This document shows, in pieces, positions 29,990 to 43,350 of a stretch of 64,000 nucleotides of DNA. The notes under the pieces were generated by a model. It was not told the DNA's origin and made no database searches. It saw only the letters and a program-made list of their open reading frames with translations. The stretch lies in assembly GCA_029964075.1 (NCBI GenBank), contig CM057135.1, forward strand, positions 496,001 through 560,000, given 5' to 3'. This DNA comes from Patiria pectinifera. Taxonomy: Eukaryota; Echinodermata; Asteroidea; Valvatida; Asterinidae. Both the position numbers and the translations under genes were made by a program. Numbering within the stretch: the stretch's first letter is position 1; every line of letters begins with the position of its first letter.

Positions 29990-31213
29990 TGTAGTGAAAC
30001 TCGGTGTGGAGTCCAGGTTCAGGGGTGATGATTCAATCACATCAAATGTATTAGTCGTCGATCTCCCTTTCATCACAAAAAACCAGCCAGTGCACGGGCT
30101 CCAGGGCTGTCTCTCCTTCCTCTGGTGTCTAAATATACATCCCAGCCATCGGCTGTCAGGCTACATTGATCTGATATTGCTAAAGCAAGCTTTCTGCAGC
30201 TGTCAGAAACGCAGACCTCGGAGACAGTGCCCGCCAAACCCGCTTACGTAAACAGTTGTTTAGTATTAAGGCGCACACGATAAAAACATCATCTGCTCTA
30301 TCCTACATTGACATATTTTACATTAACAGAAATTTACTTTTGAGAATACAGCTCTTTATGAGAGATAGGACCCCTTAGTTATCTATTATCGTCAAAATAT
30401 CCCCTTACTTAGCTGATGAACGTACTATTTCTATATCCTCATAACCCCTCAACAAATTCGCGGAAGTTTGACCGGTTAGGCTAAGTGACCATTCAACCCC
30501 TGTTTGTAAAGGGCCCCCCGGTAAGCTCGCCCCCTCCCAAAAAGCCCTTTCTTACCGGCCCAGCTACCGCCCCAGATGGCTAGTCCGGTAGCTAATCAAG
30601 AACTCTCCCATCCTGTGGTCTATTGTTTGCAAGTATTGACACATGTAATCTATCCCAGAAAACGCCCGCTTGTAGTTTTCATCCCCCAACGCGAAACAAA
30701 AGAGCCCCTTCGCCGGCACAGATCAAAACCCCTGCCATGCGGTTTGGCACACAATTGGACTGTAAATTACTTACACACTTGCAAGCATTATTCTCCTGAG
30801 CGAAACAATAGATCCCCCATACCGTACTAGCCCACGAAGGCTTTGTAATCCGATAAGCCGTCTTCTGTTCTGCTCTGGACGTTCCCCAAGGGGAAATAAA
30901 CTGATGCGCCTGACTGACTTCAAAGCTTCAGGAAGCCCACGAAGCCTTTGTAATCCGATAAGCCGTCTTTTGTTCTGCTCTGGACGTTCCCCAAGGGGAA
31001 ATAAACTGATGAGCCTGACTGACTTCAAAGCTTCAGGCCCGACAGACCTACATACCGGACTAGACTGGACTGAAGACCGGACGAGCTATAGACCGGCCGG
31101 GGTACCTGGGGGCGCTTTACAAACCAGGGATAAATGGTCATTATTCCTTAACTTAAACAACGCCCTCATTTGACCTTATGGGCAAAGCAAATAAATGATT
31201 TCTAATCACTACA
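29990..31213 (-). repeat. 3' LTR of Ty3/gypsy element (minus orientation)
   Basis: The ends are TGTAGTGA...TCACTACA. A purine tract (as read on the minus strand, plus tctctccccttctttt, 31214-31229) touches its right edge, the position of the polypurine primer. Left flank GTCT (29986-29989) matches the base run right of the other LTR. Length is 1224 bp. It holds a 105-bp tandem duplication (from 30829 and 30934) with aaggggaaataaactgatg in each copy. About 660 bp of it (30477-31150) are absent from the 5' LTR. Confidence 0.9.
30829..31038. repeat. 105-bp tandem duplication inside the LTR
   Basis: Two copies of agcccacgaaggctttgtaa...gacttcaaagcttcagg differ at only a few bases. Duplicated LTR segments are often U3 enhancer-type repeats, but that role is inferred. 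Confidence 0.85.
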
Positions 31214-31607
31214 TCTCTCCCCTTCTTTTGGTGATCTACTCCTGGAGATCAATTTAGGAAAACCCTTTTTAAAAACAGCAATAAAATGGGATCAGTTAAC
31301 AAGAAAACATAATGCGACAAATCTGGCTCTGTTTACATGTACATTGTTATAACTCTAAAACCATACTATCTATTGAGCTGTCTGACCCATTATTTTAAGG
31401 CTCATTACATTCTATTTCATTAAAGCACAAACATGTTAATTTTGGCAGGGTATAACTTAAACGGCCCTCCCGTCGTGATGGGTCTCATATACAATATAAA
31501 TATACCCTTCTTTCTAAAATCTTAACTGAACTTTTATAGCAATACTCAAACTTTGAGTTAGGACAAACACATCGTCACTCATAGCAACATCAAACAAGTT
31601 ACTATAA

Positions 31608-32183
31608 TCACAAAATCCTGAATTCAAAAAACTTGATCAACTGTCTGAGAGTCCTCTCATAGTGAGCCATGCCTGCAGGGTTCAGATGCACACCATCCAG
31701 GATGTACTCAGGGTTCTTTAAGGCCCGGTGTTTCCACACCCACCATCTATCTTCTACAAATGTGGAACCCTCCAACAACCTGTTAAATGCTTCAACCCTT
31801 GCATTAAATTCATCAAGTGGGACTTGTGAGCTTCGCATGGCCCCAGTGCGGGCCAGCACAGGCAAAAATACAATGGTCTCAGGTTTGATATTCCACCTAG
31901 GATATTCATTAATAAGATTGCATAAGGAGGCATGCACCATCTCAGGTTGATTTTCTCTTGCACAGAGATCATTAGTTCCCAAGTCGAGGACCAGCACCTT
32001 TGGTGATAACATACCAAGTGGCCTCAAATATCGTCGAGGGTTTTTCTCTATTCGGTCTATAGTCAGACCCCCTTCCATTAGACACTTAATCTCGTACGTT
32101 CCACCTGACAAAGCTACATAAAAAGATCCTCTCCTTTTATAAAGGCGTTTAACAAAACTATGTCCAAATAGCACAAAACTCAT
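31608..32183 (-). CDS. SGNH/GDSL-like hydrolase ORF in the env position of the gypsy element
   Basis: An intact frame of 191 codons runs from ATG at 32183 to TGA at 31608. It has the SGNH order: FGHSFVKRL near the N-terminus (block I, GHS with the nucleophile Ser), a Gly block, VLDLGTNDLC (block III with Asn), and LDGVHLNPAGMAHYE (block V with Asp and His). These residues would form an esterase/lipase-type active site. It lies after integrase and before the polypurine tract, where retroviruses carry env. Similar hydrolase domains occur in some LTR elements and in CR1 LINE ORF1s. It is the only undamaged ORF of the element. The substrate is unknown. Confidence 0.75.
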   Translation of the reverse strand: MSFVLFGHSFVKRLYKRRGSFYVALSGGTYEIKCLMEGGLTIDRIEKNPRRYLRPLGMLSPKVLVLDLGTNDLCARENQPEMVHASLCNLINEYPRWNIKPETIVFLPVLARTGAMRSSQVPLDEFNARVEAFNRLLEGSTFVEDRWWVWKHRALKNPEYILDGVHLNPAGMAHYERTLRQLIKFFEFRIL

Positions 32184-32521
32184 AGTAAATACAACATGAA
32201 TAAAAAAGGAGAGCCAACCTGGGCCCCTACATATAGGAAAATATACCAGTTAACTAACTTAACTCTGTCATCTGACATTGTGAAAATTAAGCTGCGACGA
32301 CATCGTACAAATAAACAGTACTGGATCTGGTCGGTCTTAAGAGAACTGGATACCCCAGCCTTCTCCCAAAACGTTCCAGGCTCCCAGCAACACCCATCCA
32401 CCAACTGATGTTGTAACATCACAGTAAACACAAGATTCCATGATGAATTCCCCTCGCCTGGGAAACCGGATGCCCCAGTCTTTCCGCAAGTCTCAAGGAA
32501 ATCATCATGTTTACATCAAAT

Positions 32522-33791
32522 TCAAAGCAATGCTGACCGGGGAAGTCCGTATGGGTTTCGGTGTACCCCCCTTGTAACCCTTTCGGATCTTCTCAGTGGA
32601 ACAGAAGAGCTTGAGCCAGTGACTTGAGCTGGCTCCCCTACTTTTCCACTCCCTACTTCCCTACAGCCATTAGCTGGAGGCTGGCCTGGCAAGCCACCTG
32701 TGTCAGACACGACAACATCACATAATGAATCCTCCTCGGACTCTTCTTCACTGTCAGACTCCGGTTCTGCTAAAGGGTCTAGCAGTAAATATTTCCTATT
32801 GACTGTCTTCTGTTCGCCTACCTTAGCCGGTCGAATGGAACACACATCCCCTTGCTGATTTACCCATACCACGATATACGGATCGCTCTCGTATTTATTT
32901 TGAATTTTGTGACGGCCCCCAAATGTACATCTGCGCATGAGTACCTGCGAACCTGGTACAACTGGTTTAACTGCTGTGCGCCCCCTAGCATCGTATGCTG
33001 CCTTGTTTTGACTTGCCCTCTTAGCAACTTTATCTCTCACAATTTCCGAGGCACGGTTCAACATCTGAGATTGCTCCCTAACAAATTCTTGTCCCCAATC
33101 TGAGTCAGTTCTCCCCAACATTTGATCCAGAGGGATCAGTGGTTCTCTTCCGAACATCAGGGTATGCCAGTTGCTGTATGGGGGGTAGCATTATATACAA
33201 AAACTAAATGGGAAACAAGGTCAGGCCATTTGTGCCTGTCTTGCTCATCGAGGGATTTAATCAATCCAAACAGTGTACAATTAAAACGCTCTGCTTGCGC
33301 GTTTCCCTCCGGATGATAGGGTGTGGTACGGGATTTTCTAATCCCATAACAATGAACATAATTCCCTCACGATTTCCCCCTCAAAATTGCGTCCCTGATC
33401 GCTGTGAAGTCTACTGGGTATCCCAAATTTGGTGAACCACTGGTCCCTAAGGACTTTCGCTACAGTAACAGCCAACTGGTCCCTACAGGGTGCAGCCTGT
33501 GAAAACTTGGTATAAAACATCCGTCATGATGAGGATGTCTTCGTAACCCCCACGGCCCCTGTCCACTTTGACAAAATCCACCGCCAATATTTCAAGTGGT
33601 CGGAATGCCACTAGATGCCTCATTAGGACTCTAGGTTGCGGCTGTGAAGCCTTAGCAATTATACACAGTTTGCAGCGGTTTACATGACGACGGACATCCG
33701 CCGTCATTCGAGGCCAGTACACTCTCCTCCTTAGTAAAGAGCAGGTACGGGTCACCCCTTGGTGACCCCAGCCATCGGGACAACCTTTCAT
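32522..33791 (-). pseudogene. gypsy integrase
   Basis: N-terminal zinc domain at about 33660-33780 (GHQGVTRTCSLLRRRVYWP and HVNRCKLC). Catalytic core residues appear in LAVDFVKVD (first Asp), LHSDQGRNFEGE (second Asp, about 33383-33420) and EGNAQAERFN (Glu, about 33290-33320). The C-terminal part (32522-33157) has GGRHKIQNKYESDPYIV, then an acidic linker, then a basic end. Shifts near 33500, 33340 and 33160 break it. Confidence 0.9.
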
Positions 33792-34560
33792 TATCCTAAG
33801 CTGCAGACATTTTGGTAGGAGAATTTGGAAAATCTCCCCAGTACAGGGTCCATCACACTCCGGCGCAGAACACCATTTCTTTCAACAAACCTAGACCAAT
33901 GTCCAAGCCACAGGTTTAACTCTGGTGAAGTAGTAAAACTTAGAGGCATTATCTCTCCTGGGGTCCACCTTTTGTCCCACAGTTCCCACACCAACCCCAG
34001 CTCTGGGTCATCCCTTTGGAGGGATGCCATTTGTTCCGATGACCACGACGGAAACAACCCTGGGGAGCCAGCAGTTCCTGGAGGAGCGTCTCCACCAGAC
34101 TGCGTAACAGTGGCTGCATTTGCAGCAACATGGATTGGAACTGCACAAAAGTGGACTTTGCTCTGCATGACTGTCTCTACCTCTGCAGTGTTCTGACTAG
34201 GATAGCGACTAAGTGCGTCCGCGCACCGGTTACTGCGACCCGAGCAAAATTTCACATCGAAATTGAATACAGCTAATTGCGCCACCCAGCGCAATTCACT
34301 TGCTCCTAGCTTGGCGGGTTGCAGGTGTGCGAGTGGATTATTGTCTGTGAGTTTAGTAGATGGGACCCCTAAGAGATGGTCCCTAAACTTATCCACGACA
34401 GCCCACTTTAGAGCCAGTAATTCTAATTTGATTGAGCTGTAGTCTGTGTAATGAGCCTCCCCCCCCCCCCTCAGACAACGGCTGGCATATGCAACAGGGT
34501 GTCTATTTCCTTCTAAATCGTCTTATGCCAAACATGCACCCAAACCCTGTAGAGAAGCAT
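33791..34560 (-). pseudogene. gypsy RNase H
   Basis: The C-terminal part is clear (KLTDNNPLAHLQPAKLGASE and SNRCADALSRYP). The N-terminal part is damaged by a run of ten C's near 34451 and stops around 34400-34560. It removes RNA from the RNA-DNA hybrid during reverse transcription. Confidence 0.85.
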
Positions 34561-35590
34561 CAACTTCGAGAAAAAAATGCACGCGAGAAATCTGGATATG
34601 CAAGCACTGGGGCCTGAGTGAGGGCCAACTTGAGCGAGTCAAAGGCTCCCTGTGCTTCAGTGCTCCACTCAAACTTTCGGACACTTTTCCGCACTTTCCC
34701 TTTACACTGAACCGGAGGTATTATTGCATGTAGCAGTGCTGCCAAACGGGAGAAGTTTAGGACGAATCTCCTATAGTACCCTGCAAGCCCCAAAAAGGAT
34801 CGCAACTGCTCTGCATTCTGTGGCACAGGCCAGTCCATTAATCTTTTGGATTCTGTCATTGTCCACCGATATTTCCTGACTGTTTACCACTTGGCCCAAA
34901 TATGAAACATGATCCTGGAGAAACTGACATTTCTTCCCCTTTATTTTCAACCCAAACTCCCCAATGCGCGTGAACACCTTGTCCAACCTTTGAAGGTGCT
35001 CTTCAAAAGTGGACGAGTACACAAGTATATCATCAAAGTAAATGATGAGCTCTGACAAGTTAATGTCCCCAAGACACATCTCCATTACTCGTTGGAACGT
35101 TCCAGGGGCATTGACTAGCCCGAAAGGCACACTGGTAAACTCGAACAGTCCGAAAGGTACCCTGAATGCAGTCTTCTCCACGGACTTGGGATCCATAACC
35201 ACCTAGTGGTAGCCATGAGCCAAATCCATGGAGGAGAAATACTTGGCACCTTGGAGTGCCTCCAGAGACTCTTCTATGCGGGGGAGGGGGAACGAATCGC
35301 GCACTGTTTTTTGCATTTAAGCGCCTGTAATCAATGCATAATCGCAGGCTCCCATCTTTTTTTTCGAACGAGTACAATCGGGCTCGCATATGGGTTCGCA
35401 CTGCGCTTTATGATGCCCTGATCTAGTAGTCGTTGCAACAGCCTACATCATACTGGTGTTTAGAGAATTTTGTGTCATGTTTCTGCACTAGCCGCACCAA
35501 CTGCTCTTTCTGATTTTCATCCAAACTACAAGAAGAAAAGGTTAATCCTGGGGGTAACTGGTATTGGGTCCCATCCCTAAACACAAAAGT
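34560..35590 (-). pseudogene. gypsy reverse transcriptase
   Basis: Motifs in order: DGSLRLCIDYRRLN (about 35310-35350), VPFGLVNAPGTFQRVM (about 35085-35135), the catalytic YFDDILVYS (about 35020-35050), and the thumb region FLGLAGYYRRFV (about 34760-34800). Shifts near 35200 and 34790 and a stop near 35203 disrupt it. Confidence 0.92.
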
Positions 35591-36616
35591 CTATTGTGAG
35601 GAAGGTTCTGACGTGTCCACTGACACATCAGACTTGGGCTTGGGCCCGACCTCAACATGGTCACTACCTATGTCTTCAACCAAAACTTCATGCACAGATA
35701 CCTGTAATGCACGTATCTCTTCCTCCAGCCCAATTTGTTCAGAGGATACCACAGTAGCTTGTGCCAACTTTGTGTGGGGAGGAATAACCAATGCCTGGGT
35801 CCCAAGATTAGCAACTAGAATATTTACAAAGCGACCATCAGTAATCCCACAAGAATTGTATACCCTAAGGGTTGGGGAAACGTTTGTTGTTCCTTTAGTC
35901 CCCTCATTTATTTCTCCACTCTCTTTCAAATGACTATCCACAAGAATCACTTTGTCTCTGAAATCCTCAACTGGGGCTCTAATCTGGCATTTAATGGTTT
36001 GCACCTGCCTGGGAGGGACAGTCATTGGTTGCCCACGAGTGCGCACAGACACCGGTTTCTTTGATCCCTTATTAGATTTGTGTCGATTTTGATCATGTGG
36101 TTCTCTTGCGAGACGGTACTACTGCAGAGCAACACTCAAAGCTTCTGCATCTTGCACTTTTGAGTCAATCGCTATGCCCTTCAACAGCTCTAGTACATTA
36201 CAACCGATTAGTACCGGGCTCTTCCGGCCCCCACCCCACACTGTGATGGGTCTCTCACAACTAGAAAATGTGCCATTACTGTGTGGTTATGCACCACCAT
36301 TTGGACCTCCACATATCTCTCCACAGGCAGCTCTAAGTGACCTACCCCATATACCCGCAGGTACCGGCCCACTGGTTCGGGCCCACTCATCTTATCCGAC
36401 AAATGTTTGCTAAAAAAAAGATGAGCTCATAAGGGAGGTTTCAGCTCCTGTATCCAGTATACAAGTTACCGGAACTCCAGCCAAAGTCACATTAACTGAA
36501 GGGCTTTTATGTACCAGGCGAGTAAGAAGTTCATTTACCGAACGCTCAGACAATCCCCCCATTTCACAATGCACATTGTCCCCAGGTGAGGCCATTTCAG
36601 AGACTCCCTCTATCAC
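35591..36616 (-). pseudogene. gypsy protease and protease-RT linker
   Basis: The aspartic protease core VTCILDTGAETSLMSS lies at about 36420-36475 with its DTG active site. The flap and C-terminal part continue at 36208-36402 in another frame. The linker 35591-36052 is open and acidic, and ends just before the RT. Stops near 36403 and 36115 separate the parts. Confidence 0.8.
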
Positions 36617-36621
36617 TTGGC

Positions 36622-37744
36622 CTACAGTGATGGAGGACTTGTGTTTAACTCACCACTAACCGTGGATTTATCATAAGGTGACCCCACACCATCCGATTGC
36701 CCCTGTCCCCCAGAGGACTCACTGCTAGCTGTCGAACTTTGGCCACTACTACCGAATCTACAATTAGCCTTGATATGCCCCGGGCGCTTATATCTGAAAC
36801 ACACCACGCGCCGTCCCCCTTGACCAACATTAAATGCTTTTGGATCTGACCCTTTGATCACATGTTCCATCCAGGTTGTGAGCTGTTCTTGTTGTTTTAG
36901 AATCTGTTCCTGTTGATCCCTAATGAACTTTATCATTTCTGTTTGCTGTTGCATTACTTTTTGAAACTGCCCCCCACTAGGAGTATGAGCGGCCACGCCC
37001 TCCACCGATACCTCAACCACATCATTACCACAATTCAAACCCCCTGATTTTCCTCATCAGGATCATCAAATGGTGCCACGCCCACTTGGCGTACCTGGCT
37101 TCGTTTGAACTTTGGCCTATCAATATCCCTGAATAGGTCTGAAGCAGCATCTCGCAGCGCACTGAAACTTTGCCCTGGTGTGGCCAACTCGAGACGCCGT
37201 AGCTCTAAGTGCATGCTTTGGTTCTTGGCCCCAGCCACAAACTGATTAATGAGGACTTTATCCATAAGTCCCTTTAATCCTTCTTTTTCTCCCTCACTCT
37301 CAGCCTCGATTATACGATCATAAAGCCTAATAAGAGACCGTGAATAGTCCATGAGGGACTCATCTTCCAGTTGATGACGCTCATACAGTGACTTCTGCAA
37401 CGACTGTACAGTTTCGTCTGCCCCAAATTGCCTGTTAAGTAGCCTTATCAAGGCCTTATAATCGCCTTTTACTGACGGGTTCCACTTAACCTCATCCCGG
37501 GCCAACCCCCTTAGTGATTACAGACAACCTGCGCTTTTTCTTTGTCAGGGATATGGCATTATTGACAAAATATATCCATCTCATCAATCCACTCAAGAAT
37601 GGTAGGATCCCCTGCCTTACTTGGACGGCCATTAAACCTAGCTAATTTAATCGCTCTTTGCGTGGTTGGCTTATGATTTAACTTGATGGCCTCAGTCAGG
37701 CCTGCAACAAGGCGCTCAACCAGGCCAGCCTCCGCCTCAGCCAT
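36622..37744 (-). pseudogene. gypsy gag with damaged zinc knuckle
   Basis: ATG at 37744 (MAEAEAGLVERLVAGL) starts gag. A stop at 37559 and shifts near 37505 and 37035 break it. The capsid region has YERHQLEDESLMDYSRSLIR, a typical gag helix. A Gln-rich coiled coil follows, and then the nucleocapsid knuckle CFRYKRPGHIKANC. Its second cysteine is Tyr here, so zinc binding would be impaired. Gag ends about 36622, just before the protease. Confidence 0.88.
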
Positions 37745-38700
37745 AGCACAAGAAACGCTGCAAGAAATGAATTCAAAGTACACAAAACCCCACGCGAAAA
37801 TCCAAGGTCAGCCTAAAATATTTCTACAATCAACACGGCTAAATAAAGTAGCACCATGCAAAAATTCATATTTCCGCGCGTGGAAACGGTTACCCAAATC
37901 AGTATGGAAAACAACCCGTTTTCTTGCCAATTCCGTCCGCGATCAATTACCTATCCAATTACCATTAGTTTACTGGCTAAGTGAGTGCACCCATCGCTCC
38001 CTCGATTTACGCACCTATGGAAGCTAAAAATGGAAATCCATGTACAGTTTCCAACGTTTGTTGTGCTTTTGTAAAGCATGGAAACGTGCTCAAGGACATT
38101 CGTTAATTGAGTAGTATATTCAGCGATAATGATGAAAAAATGTGTGAAATATACCCGTTTAACAAAGGCTTCCCAATAATACATTCTTTTTTTGATTAAT
38201 TGAATTATTCCATCCTTTAGTCACCCTGTTCCGCAGCAATAATCCTCCCCTCCAACATCCCCCAACCCTCAGAAAACACACACATTCTCGACCCTCAATT
38301 TAATGACACAATTAAAGAACAACTCACTAAAAACTTTCTGAAGGTGCGTATATATTTTATTCTGGATCACCTTTTTAACAATATTACAAATAGGTTAAGA
38401 TCATTAAGGTCTTTGAACATTAAAACCCACTCCTATTCATTAGTAAAAAAAATAAAAAATACAAAAGCATCAAAGTATAGATAATTATGCATAATTATTA
38501 ATTTACAGAAACATATACATGGATGGATATTTAGTGTTTGATTTCACAGTCTTTTGTTTGGATCGATTCGTTTGAGTACCATCTTGGGGAAAAGCTAAAG
38601 TATTTCTGTTTTAGTTAGCAACAAAATCGTCCCTTTAAACGATCATCCAAAAGGCTATATTGTTCAACAATACATGTGTATTTACAAAAAACTACATGCA
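37745..38700. other. gypsy leader remnant and junction with nested sequence
   Basis: Sequence right of gag should be 5' leader. No second LTR or primer site appears here. The point at which leader ends and foreign DNA begins is not visible to me; a change to very AT-rich sequence occurs near 38180-38240. Confidence 0.4.
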
Positions 38701-41700
38701 TAATGACTACATGTATAGCTTACACCGCCCACGCCAAGGCCTGGGAATCCATGTTTGTTTGATAAAGAAAATGCCAGTTACAGGTCTCCCGCCAAAGTTT
38801 AGGCACTGTGTGCGTCGTGCTTTTGATTGACCTCGCGCAACAGGCTGGGACCGAGTCATAATGATGTGGGTTGTCAGGACAAGGCCATCATACAGATGGG
38901 TAAAAGCCGCTGTGGAAGATTTGGAAAACCGTTCACTATTTTGCACATGAATCGTTATAAAAAAATATTCTCTGGTGATAATTAATTTTCATGACAGTTT
39001 TGGGACAGAACAAGCACATCACTCATTTGCATTTTCATTGCATAAAGAACCCTTTCAGGAAAATGTAAGCCACAAAATTCATTAACTATATAGACGTGTT
39101 ATTCACCATGTTTTCACACTGTACTGCAGACTCCTTTTGTTGAAAAATGAATGCATATACATGTAATAAAGAACAAAGTATGAGCTTGCATGTGAATAGT
39201 GCGGAACTGTTATTTGCGAGGATTAACAAGGAACAGCTTTTTGTCTTTCATCAATCCCAAAATTAGGATCCATCACTGATTACACAGGTCTCGCTTTCAA
39301 AAGAAAAAAATAGCTTAACTTAATGATTTCTGTTTATCCATCCACCAATTTCTGTGCATGGAACATCAGGATCGAACTAAAAGCCATCACCCATTGCCAG
39401 CACAGAGCTCCAGGATCGGGAAAAAGTAGCTGCTATTTGCATCTTTTTTTCTTCAAAAATTCGGAAAAGAAGTCTGTTTTGAAAAATTATGAAATTAAAA
39501 AAGTGCATATGCCTATGCATGATTTCAACAGGAATCAGTATATGGATTGGACTGGACTAAATAATAAACAACATTTTCCTTGGCTGACTGACGAAACAAA
39601 TGTTCCAAACTTTTCACACTCATGCTTGACATGACTATAACAAGAGAAAAGCAATTGTTCACACCAGATAGAATTATCCTGTGTTGACATAAAGAAATAC
39701 ATGTTTACATGAATACAGCACACTTAAGGATGGACAATTCAACCTTTCTACCTCACAGGCGTATATCGAGAGTTCACAGAATGTTTGATACATTAGTTGT
39801 TTCTTTTTACAACCAAGCAAATTATAAATGTGTAAGTTCCAATGGCTTTTTTGTTACTAAGTATGTACTTGTACATGTACATACATGTGTGTACATGTAC
39901 ATGTACATGCATTTTTACAACGCACGTAGTTTAAGCTCCGCCCACTCCAGGGCCTGATAAAGATGTCATTGATAAAAATGCCAGTTGCAGGTCTCCCGCC
40001 AAAGTTTAGGCACTGTGTGGGTCGTGTCTTTGATTGACCCCGCGCAACCGGCTGGGATTTATGACCGACGGAGTCATAATTATGTGGGTTGTCAGGAGAA
40101 GGCCAGCGTAGATGGGTAAAAACCGCTGTGGAAGATTTGGAAAACCCTTCACTATTTTGCAAATGCATTTTCATCGCATAAAGAACCCTTTCAGGAAAAT
40201 GTAAGCCGCAAAAATTCATTAACTATATAGAAGTGTTATTCACCATGTTTTCACACTGTACTGCAGACTCCTTTTGTTGAAAAATGAATGCATATACATG
40301 TAATTAAGAACAAAATATGAGTTTGCATGTGAATAGAGCGGAACTCTTATTTACAAGGATTAACAAGGAACAGCTTTTTGTCTTTCATCTATCCCAAAAT
40401 TAGGATCCATTACTGATTACACAAGTCTCGCTTTCAAAAGAAAAAATAGCTTAACTTAATGATTTCTGTTTATCCATCCACCAATCTCTGTGCATGGAAC
40501 ACCAGGATCGAACTTAAAAGCCATCACCCATTGCCAGCACAGAGCTCCAGGATCGGAAAAACTAGCTGCTATTTGCATTTTCTTTTTTTTTCCTTCAAAA
40601 ATTCGGAAAAGAAGTCTGTTTTGAAAAATTATGAAATTAAAAAAAGGCATATGCCTATGCATGATTTCAACAGGAATCAGTACATGGATTGGACTGGACT
40701 AAATAATAAACAACATTTTCCTTGGCTGACTGACGCAACAACTGTTCCAAACTTTTCACACGCATGCTTGACATGACTACAACAAGAGCAAAGCAATTAT
40801 TCACACCAGATAAAGTTATCTTGTGTTGACATAAAGAAATACATGCATTTACATGAATACAGCACACTCAAGGATGAGCAGTTCAAATTTTTGATCTCAC
40901 AAATTCTAGTTTTCAAATACAGTAGTTGTTTCTTTGTATAACAAAGCAAATTATAAATGTGGAAATCCCAATGGCCTTTTTTTGCTACAAAGTACATGTA
41001 CTGTACATGTATTTTACTACGCGCGTAGTTTAGGCTCCGCCCACTCCAAAGCCTGAGAATCATGTCATTGATAAATATGCCAGTTACAGATTTCCCGCCA
41101 AAGTTCAGACACTGTGCGGGTCGTGTTTTCTGATTTACCTCAGTGACCTTGGGCAACCGCCTGACATATACAACTCAGAAACAGTTGTGAAACAAAAAGC
41201 CTCCCCGACATGATTCGTATTTTGTCAGGAAACTGTAGGCTACAACTGGTACAAGAGCCAGTACCAATATCTACGTGTTTTTCACACAGGTTACTTTTGT
41301 TAATGATGCGAATGCATAATTAAAAAAAAATAATATGAGCTTGTCTGTAAATAGAACGGAACTCTTGCTTTTTTAAGGGTTAACATACAACAACATTTTT
41401 CTGTAATAAATTCCAAAATTAGGAACAGAAAAGATATGAATCCCTTATTGGTTGCCAAAGTCTCGATTTTAAAAGAACAATTGCTTCACTTAAAATCATT
41501 TGTGTTTATAATGTGTATCCATCCATGTGCAGGATCGAACTGAAAACCATCACACATTTTAGGCACAGAGCTCCAGGATCGGAAAACACTATACTTCCTT
41601 TCTGTTATTGTTCGAGGAGATTCGAAAAACTGTCTGTTTTTAATACTTTTGTTGCAACAATTTGAAAGCTACGATGTATTTCTCTCAACGGTCATCAGTA

Positions 41701-43350
41701 TGGATTTGGCTGGGCTACAAAAAAAAAAAACATAGTCCACGGCAAACTGATGCAACAACTGTATGTCCCTCAAAAACCATTTCCTAACTATTTACACACA
41801 TGTTTGACGTGACTAAAAAGAGAAAGGCATTATATTACAAAAGGTAGAGTTCTCTTGTGTTGCCATAAAAAAAAACAGTTATGAACACAGCTTAATTATT
41901 ATCATGAAGCTAAGGTAAGAGCAGTTCATTTTTAACGATAAAACTACATAACGACAAAAAGTATGGTAATTCGTAATTGCATGTGGCTTTTGTAACTATG
42001 CCGGGCCTGCAGGTCTGAGGATAAAAATCTTTTATACAATAATTGGGTTTTATTTTTTAACCATCCAAATTCGTGCAAGTTTCAGTGGCCTTGTTGTAGT
42101 AAATTATTTGTAAAATATTTCCCTTTACGCGTACTTTAAGCTCCGCCCATTCCGAGACCGGTGTGGCACATGTCATTAGTAAAGAATGCCGCCAAAAAAA
42201 AATAGGCACTGCGTGGGTTGTGTATTTGACCTCGCGCAGCCGTCTGGGATCCATACGTGATTGAGCCGTGTGTAGTTTAGGACAATGGTTCCGTTTATTA
42301 AGTGTATATGTATTTCGATAGAAAAAAATGCATGTATATACCCTGACGATTATTAATTTTCTATGACAGTTTTAGGGCATAATAAGTCTTCCGACATCGT
42401 TGGCATTTTCATCAATAAAGAACCCTTTCACTTTTCAGGAAACTGTATAGCAAGAAAGTAGGTCTAACTATATAAAAGTGTTTTTCACATAATGCAGATC
42501 TCTTTTGTTAATGTTACGATTGAAGATAATAATGAAAAACGAAATATGAGCTTACATCAGTTGCATATAAATAGTGGGACTCTTATTGTCCGGGGTTAAC
42601 ATCGAACAGCCTCTTTTCTGCTATAACTTTCAAAAGCAACCCCCCCCCCCCCAAAACTTCAATGCCTTACTGATTACACGAATCTCGATTAAAAAAAAAA
42701 AAAGTAGTAAATAAACTCGCTTCACTTTAATATGATTTCTGTTACTATTACTGTGTATCCATCCACCAATCTCTGTGCATGGCACACCGAAATCGAACTG
42801 AAAGCCATCACCCATTGCCAGCACAGAGCTCAAGGATCGGGAAACCGATTGCAAACATTCGAAAAAGAAGTATGCTTATGCTCTCAACAATTTAAAACAA
42901 TTATGTATGTTTTAACGGTCAAGGGTAAGTTCTGTGATAAAGCAAAGTACAGGTAATAAAGCTATATCCTTGATAAACTGAAGCACAAAATTGAAAAAAA
43001 AGTCCACACTTTTCACACGCAGGCATGCTCGAGTAGTCAATTATTGTAACCACAGGTAAATTTCGCTGAAGTTGGCATGCAGAAATATTCATTAATGAAT
43101 ACAACGTGCGTGTAATTCTAATTTAAGAAGAAATGGTGAAGAGGTAGAGGTTAGGGTGGAGTTTCTCATTTGTTTTTAGTTCTTAAAACATCAAAACATA
43201 AAAAAATGCCCTCTACAGATTTCCCGCCAATGTACATGTACAGACACTGTGTGGGTCGTGCATACTTTTATTGACCTCAGCAACCTTGCACAGCCGTCTG
43301 GGATTTATAATCGAGCCCGCAGGACAAGGCCATTATAACTTAGGTTCAGT
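38700..43350. repeat. Tandem array of a ~1.1-1.2-kb unit, about 4.3 diverging copies
   Basis: Anchor gctccgcccactccaaggcc followed by ccagttgcaggtctcccgcc recurs at about 38723, 39934, 41033, 42141 and (partial) 43204. A second anchor, atccatccaccaatctctgt with ccaggatcggg, recurs at about 39345, 40480, 41520 and 42760. The first two units are most alike, and later ones drift. No open frame is conserved. Partial copies lie at about 50205-50300, 52735-52890 and 53362-53560. Confidence 0.9.
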
